A stretch of 44,437 nt of DNA from assembly GCA_947478465.1 (NCBI GenBank), contig CANJWH010000023.1, positions 1-44,437 on the forward strand, in the 5' to 3' direction. The notes below the pieces were generated by a model. That model saw only the letters and a program-made list of their open reading frames with translations. It was not told the origin of the DNA and made no database searches. The stretch comes from Bacteroidota bacterium (GTDB taxonomy: Bacteria; Bacteroidota; Bacteroidia; SXHM01). A program made the translations under genes and the position numbers. Below, piece by piece: positions 40,465 through 44,437 of this stretch (the stretch's first letter is position 1; every line of letters begins with the position of its first letter).

Positions 40465-40472
40465 TATATTTG
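40465..40472 (+). promoter_or_regulatory. -7 element of the DUF2341 gene
   Basis: TATATTTG, a perfect TAnnTTTG, 48 bases before the GTG start at 40521. No matching TTTG 20 bases upstream. Confidence 0.4.
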
Positions 40473-40520
40473 TTGAAATTATTTTCAAAAAATATATTCG
40501 ATAATTAACCTAAAAAAATT

Positions 40521-41801
40521 GTGAAAAAACAACTACTTACTTTACTTGCTGCCTTTGCAATTCCGATTTTAAGTTTTTCACAAACCTGTTACCCCGGATG
40601 GGGTTATTACCGCGATATTACCATTGACAATACCGGTGGCCCTGCACTTACGGATTATCAGATTGGTCTCACGATTCAAACAGGTGCTACCATTCTTGCC
40701 GGAAAATTAAATTCCGATGCTTCCGATATGCGTTTCTCAGATATGGCATGTAATCCATTAGGCTATTATATGGATAGTGCTGCATCAAGCAATCAAAATA
40801 AAATTTGGGTAAAAGTGCCTTCCATTGCTGCAAATACAACAACTACAATTCAATTTTATTATGGCAATACCTCAGCCACCAACAGCACTGCTGATGGCGA
40901 TGCCACTTTTATTTTCTTTGATGATTTTGAAGACAACGCTGTTAATGTTGCAAAATGGAATACGTTCGGCACTTACAGCCTGCTTACCGAAACCGGGGGT
41001 GAACTTCACTACAATTGCGTTTATGAGGAAAATGCAAGATATAAATATGTTTACACAGTAGCTGATTTCACTAACAGAGTGGTGATTGATGCGGGTGTTT
41101 ATCATGATGACCAACATGCTTTCGGTTATGCATCAACTGATAATTTACTTTCCAGGATTTATCAGCGTCCGATTGGGAATGCAAACGACACCTTGCGTCT
41201 TATTTCTATAACAGATACAACATCAAATGGTAGTTATGCTCCGGGCGCTGATGACTTTCCTTGGATTCCGGTTGCACAAAACACCATGAATAATCTTTCA
41301 GTTGATGTTGAGTTAGTTTCTGCGGGGCTGCGGTTTCACTTATTTAAAGACCATACCAGTGGTGAAATTACTTCAGGTCCTTTTGATATAGCTTTACCGG
41401 GAGTAACAAACTCATCCGGTTTTAAATTCTGTTTGTCAGCAAACGATTTCTTTGGCAGTTATTCTGGGCTCAGCTATATAAAAATTCGGCAGGGTGCAGA
41501 GCTACTTCCTGCTTCATCATTCAGTCCGGAACACCTAACAACACCTGTAGGAATTCAAAGTTTCAGCACTGAAATTATTCAGGTTTATCCAAATCCTTCG
41601 TTTGGTGATTTTACACTTAACTTACCAGATACAAGACATTACAAAGCAGTGCTTAAAGATGTAACCGGCAGAATTTCTTGGCAGGGAACGGTTGAAGGAA
41701 AAACAGGGAAAATATCCATGACGGGAATTTCACCTGGGATATATAGTCTTGAAATTTATGAAGGAACTACTTTTTTTCAAAAGAAACTGATGATACAGTA
41801 G
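40521..41801 (+). CDS. T9SS type A secreted DUF2341 domain protein
   Basis: 426 residues, GTG start at 40521, signal peptide LLTLLAAFAIPILSFS. Residues about 22-130 match DUF2341 (YYRDITIDNTGGPALTDYQI, MRFSDMACNPLGYYMDS, TIQFYYGNTSA), a domain of secreted and colonisation-type proteins; a concanavalin-like second domain follows (FFDDFEDN..., about 130-330). The last about 75 residues, IQVYPNPSFGDFTLN to FFQKKLMIQ, are a type A T9SS sorting domain. A 1-base gap separates it from the M1 aminopeptidase, so they form an operon. Ligand not known. Confidence 0.85.
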   Translation: MKKQLLTLLAAFAIPILSFSQTCYPGWGYYRDITIDNTGGPALTDYQIGLTIQTGATILAGKLNSDASDMRFSDMACNPLGYYMDSAASSNQNKIWVKVPSIAANTTTTIQFYYGNTSATNSTADGDATFIFFDDFEDNAVNVAKWNTFGTYSLLTETGGELHYNCVYEENARYKYVYTVADFTNRVVIDAGVYHDDQHAFGYASTDNLLSRIYQRPIGNANDTLRLISITDTTSNGSYAPGADDFPWIPVAQNTMNNLSVDVELVSAGLRFHLFKDHTSGEITSGPFDIALPGVTNSSGFKFCLSANDFFGSYSGLSYIKIRQGAELLPASSFSPEHLTTPVGIQSFSTEIIQVYPNPSFGDFTLNLPDTRHYKAVLKDVTGRISWQGTVEGKTGKISMTGISPGIYSLEIYEGTTFFQKKLMIQ

Positions 41802-41802
41802 T

Positions 41803-44220
41803 ATGAAAAAAAAAATCATTCTGTTTTCAGTATTCTATTTCCTGTTTTCTATTTCCTATTCCGCTGCCCAGCAAACCCGCACCTATATTGCCGACAAAGC
41901 CCTTGCCCCGCGCGAACACAGCGTGGATATGCAACACCTGAAACTGGAGGTTTCTTTTGAGCCGCAGAAAGGTTTGGTAAAAGGAAAAGTAACACACACC
42001 TTCATTGTTCTTCAGCACGAAGTTGATTCTGTTTTTTTAGATGCTCCCGGAATAAAGTTTATGAGCGTAAAGCTGGATGATGTGACAACTAAGTACAAAA
42101 CCGATGGCAATGGAATTACCGTTTTTCCAGGCTCAACTTTACACTGGGGAAATACACACAACCTGACACTTGAATATGAAGCCACACCGCGCAAGGGTAT
42201 TTATTTCATAGGATGGAATGATCCAAAAAATTTAAGCCGCAAACAAATATGGACCCAAGGTCAAGGAATTGACAACCGCCACTGGATTCCTTGCTATGAT
42301 GAGAGCAACGATAAGCTAACAACAGAGGTTATTGTAACATTTGACAAAGAGTACAAAGTACTTTCAAACGGAACTAAACTGGAAGAAAAAGACAATGGCA
42401 ACGGCACAAAAACATGGCATTACAAAATGCAACACGAGCACACAACATATCTGATGATGCTCGGTATTGGCAAGTATGAAATTGAGGAACGTAAATCAGC
42501 AAGTGGTGTCCCTATTCATTTGTGGTATTATCCCGAACATAAAGACAGAGTTGAATCATCATACCGTTATTCTGTAGAGATGTTTGATTTTTTTGAAAAT
42601 GAAATTGGTGTTCCGTACGCATGGGAATCATACTCACAAATTCCTGTTCAGGATTTTATGTATGGAGCAATGGAAAATACTACAGCAACTCTCTTCGGTG
42701 ATTTTTTTATGGTGGACAAACGTGGATATCTTGATAGAAACTATGTAGCTGTAAACGCTCATGAACTGGCTCACCAATGGTTTGGCGATTTAGTAACTGA
42801 ACGCAGCGCTGCACACCACTGGCTGCAGGAGAGTTTTGCTACGCATTACAACCTAACTTATGAACGTGAAGTTTTCGGGCAAGAGCATTTTGACTGGGCG
42901 CGCAGAGAAGCTGTAAACAAAGCACTGGATGCATCAAAGGCTGATAAAAAACCAATCGCGCACAGCGAAGCCGGTTCGCCTCGTCATTACCCTAAAGGCT
43001 CAATTGTGTTGCAGATGATGAAATATGTTACAGGGCGTGAAGGCTATAATAAGTCTATCAAACATTATTTGGAAGATCACAAATACAAGAATGTAGACTC
43101 GGAAGATTTGCTGATTGCTTTTCATGAAACATTGGGTAAATCATTGGATTGGTTTTGGGAAGAATGGGTTTACCGTGGCGGTGAGCCGCACTACGTTGTT
43201 ACCTATCGCGAAGAAACAGAAGACGGAAAACAACAAACTATTTTCTCGGTCTCTCAGGATCATGAACAAAGCGATGTGGTAGGACTTTTTAAAATGCCAA
43301 TTGTTTTTGAAGTGTATTATACAGACGGAAGTAAAGACAGCAAAACTGTATGGGTTGAAAACAAACACCACGAAGTAAAAGTGCCAAACATAGTTGGCAA
43401 AAATGTCAGCTTTGTTTTGTTTGACCCCAACAGCGAAGTAATGAAATCATTTGAATTTAAAAAACCGTTTGCTATGTTGAAAGAGCAAGCGATAAAAGCG
43501 CCCAACATGATTGATCGTTACGATGCTATTCTTGCCTTGCGCGACAGCAGCCTTTCACTAAAACAGGATTTACTTATTAATGCTTTTAACAACGAGAAAT
43601 TTCATGCTGTAAAATCAGAAATAATTTTTCAATTAGTGAGTGAAAATGATGCTAAAAGCCTTGAGCTGATTAAAAATGCAATTAATGATAAAGATGCTGC
43701 TGTTCGCAAAAGTGTAATACAAAATGTAAAAACGATTCCCTCAGCGTTACGCACCGAATATGAAAAACTGCTAACCGATTTATCCTACGAAACTGTTGCA
43801 TTGGCATTGGAAAAACTTAGCCTTCAGTTTCCTGAAAACACAAAGAAATATCTGGAAGCAACAAAAAATGAGGAGGGATACAGAGGTAAAAATGTTTTAG
43901 TAAAATGGTTAGAAGTTGCTTCTTCTACTGACAAAAAATATTCAAATGAATTAGTTGATCTCACCTCTTCTTCTTATGAATTTATGACACGTCAGAATGC
44001 ATTTACTTCGTTGCGAAAACTGGACTACTTTAACCAGACAGCAATAAAAAACACAATGGATGCAGCTTTCAGCAGCAATAATCGTCTGGCTTCACCGGCA
44101 ATTGAAACACTTAAATATTTCTATTCAAAAAATGAATATAAAAAAATGATTGCTGATTATCTGGGTTCAAAAAATTGGAATGATTGGGAGAGTTCAATTG
44201 TGAAACAGATACTGAATTAA
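41803..44220 (+). CDS. Exported M1 family zinc aminopeptidase
   Basis: 805 residues, signal peptide IILFSVFYFLFSISYSAA. N-terminal beta-domain, then the M1 catalytic domain with the exopeptidase motif GAMEN (288-292), zinc motif HELAH (320-324) and third ligand Glu343 in LQESF. The C-terminal third (from about 560) is a run of helical HEAT-like units (DAAVRKSVIQNVKTIPSALR, ASPAIETLKYFYSKNEY). Expected to cleave N-terminal residues from peptides in the periplasm. No T9SS C-terminus is present, so it is probably periplasmic or outer-membrane associated by other means. Co-transcribed with the DUF2341 gene; terminator follows. Confidence 0.93.
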   Translation: MKKKIILFSVFYFLFSISYSAAQQTRTYIADKALAPREHSVDMQHLKLEVSFEPQKGLVKGKVTHTFIVLQHEVDSVFLDAPGIKFMSVKLDDVTTKYKTDGNGITVFPGSTLHWGNTHNLTLEYEATPRKGIYFIGWNDPKNLSRKQIWTQGQGIDNRHWIPCYDESNDKLTTEVIVTFDKEYKVLSNGTKLEEKDNGNGTKTWHYKMQHEHTTYLMMLGIGKYEIEERKSASGVPIHLWYYPEHKDRVESSYRYSVEMFDFFENEIGVPYAWESYSQIPVQDFMYGAMENTTATLFGDFFMVDKRGYLDRNYVAVNAHELAHQWFGDLVTERSAAHHWLQESFATHYNLTYEREVFGQEHFDWARREAVNKALDASKADKKPIAHSEAGSPRHYPKGSIVLQMMKYVTGREGYNKSIKHYLEDHKYKNVDSEDLLIAFHETLGKSLDWFWEEWVYRGGEPHYVVTYREETEDGKQQTIFSVSQDHEQSDVVGLFKMPIVFEVYYTDGSKDSKTVWVENKHHEVKVPNIVGKNVSFVLFDPNSEVMKSFEFKKPFAMLKEQAIKAPNMIDRYDAILALRDSSLSLKQDLLINAFNNEKFHAVKSEIIFQLVSENDAKSLELIKNAINDKDAAVRKSVIQNVKTIPSALRTEYEKLLTDLSYETVALALEKLSLQFPENTKKYLEATKNEEGYRGKNVLVKWLEVASSTDKKYSNELVDLTSSSYEFMTRQNAFTSLRKLDYFNQTAIKNTMDAAFSSNNRLASPAIETLKYFYSKNEYKKMIADYLGSKNWNDWESSIVKQILN

Positions 44221-44237
44221 CTTATCCTACCTGAAAA

Positions 44238-44275
44238 CAAAAAGCCTACGCAATTTGCGTAGGCTTTTTGTTTTT
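44238..44275 (+). terminator. Strong intrinsic terminator after the M1 peptidase gene
   Basis: Perfect inverted repeat CAAAAAGCCTACGC (44238-44251) with GCGTAGGCTTTTTG (44257-44270), 5-base loop, then a T-run to 44275. A-rich on the far side, so it may act in both directions. Confidence 0.9.
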
Positions 44276-44280
44276 CATTA

Positions 44281-44437
44281 AAGACTTGATTTCATTAGCG
44301 TTTTGATGTTACAAATATAAGTTCTTTGAAAGTATTGTTATTATTGAGTTTCAGCGATTTTATTGCCTGCAACGATTTGAATTTATGAGTTGAAAATATT
44401 TTTTATTTTCTTGATAAATAAGTAATTATGAATCAAG
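44281..44437. other. Non-coding right end of the window
   Basis: AT-rich, no ORF of note. An ATG at 44428 (ATGAATCAAG) could open a gene that continues beyond the window, but only three codons are visible and there is no -7 element in front of it. On the minus strand TATATTTG (44319-44312) is a perfect -7-like octamer pointing toward the terminator. Confidence 0.4.

Noticed and set aside
1-44437. tRNA, rRNA, phage or plasmid genes, defence system
   Set aside because: Scanned by eye on both strands; no cloverleaf with CCA-type end, rRNA motif, integrase, transposase, restriction or toxin gene was recognised.

Overview
The window is a chromosomal segment of a Bacteroidota bacterium. Evidence for this is the set of secreted proteins ending in type IX secretion (T9SS) sorting domains. 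Three are of the YPNP/type A kind and two, plus one remnant, are of the gliding-motility/type B (CHU_C) kind. Other signs are lipoproteins with Cys-Lys or Cys-Asn/Asp-rich tethers, lack of Shine-Dalgarno sequences, promoters of the TTTG-N20-TAnnTTTG type, and palindromic intergenic repeats such as those around CTGAAACAAGTTCAG. Genus and order cannot be read from the sequence. No rRNA, tRNA, CRISPR array, phage, transposase or complete insertion sequence was seen.

Layout. 1-2.8 kb: start of a probable flavoprotein, a DUF819 membrane protein, hemE, and a divergent DUF1905/YdeI-like gene closed by a perfect 15-bp hairpin terminator. 2.9-9.7 kb: a fatty-acid beta-oxidation operon on the minus strand in the order marR, fadN-like, YwqK/MORN-like secreted protein, fadA-like thiolase, fadE-like acyl-CoA dehydrogenase. 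A 24-bp palindrome overlaps the marR promoter region. 9.7-15.2 kb: DUF4382 lipoprotein, a 47-residue Cys/Lys-rich protein with a textbook promoter, an M42 aminopeptidase, and IcmF (fused isobutyryl-CoA mutase). 15.2-23.9 kb, visibly more GC-rich: a lipoprotein overlapping a large secreted beta-propeller protein, a sulfatase, and a LamG/SprB-repeat/PKD type B protein.

23.9-28.5 kb: a MacAB-like ABC system with separate ATPase, two tandem paralogous permeases and an HlyD-type adaptor. 28.5-34 kb: a small predicted membrane ORF, a T9SS alpha/beta hydrolase, a lectin-PKD type B giant, and a truncated relative of its C-terminus lying against hbd. 34-39.7 kb, minus strand: hbd, lipoproteins, an S1/CvfB-like regulator, a polyprenyl-phosphate sugar transferase and a Gfo/Idh/MocA dehydrogenase. 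39.8-44.2 kb: pcm, a DUF2341 T9SS protein and an M1 aminopeptidase, ending in a strong terminator.

The acyl-CoA genes fit together: fadE/fadN/fadA degrade acyl chains, hbd handles the C4 hydroxyacyl step, and IcmF interconverts isobutyryl- and n-butyryl-CoA, linking branched-chain catabolism to beta-oxidation. MarR is the likely acyl-CoA-responsive repressor. Secreted proteins, sulfatase, hydrolase and peptidases suggest a life on polymers or detritus. I found no convincing new defence or mobile system. The best leads are the small Cys-rich gene, an intergenic-type repeat used as protein coding sequence, the marR operator palindrome, and the MORN-type gene inside the fad operon.
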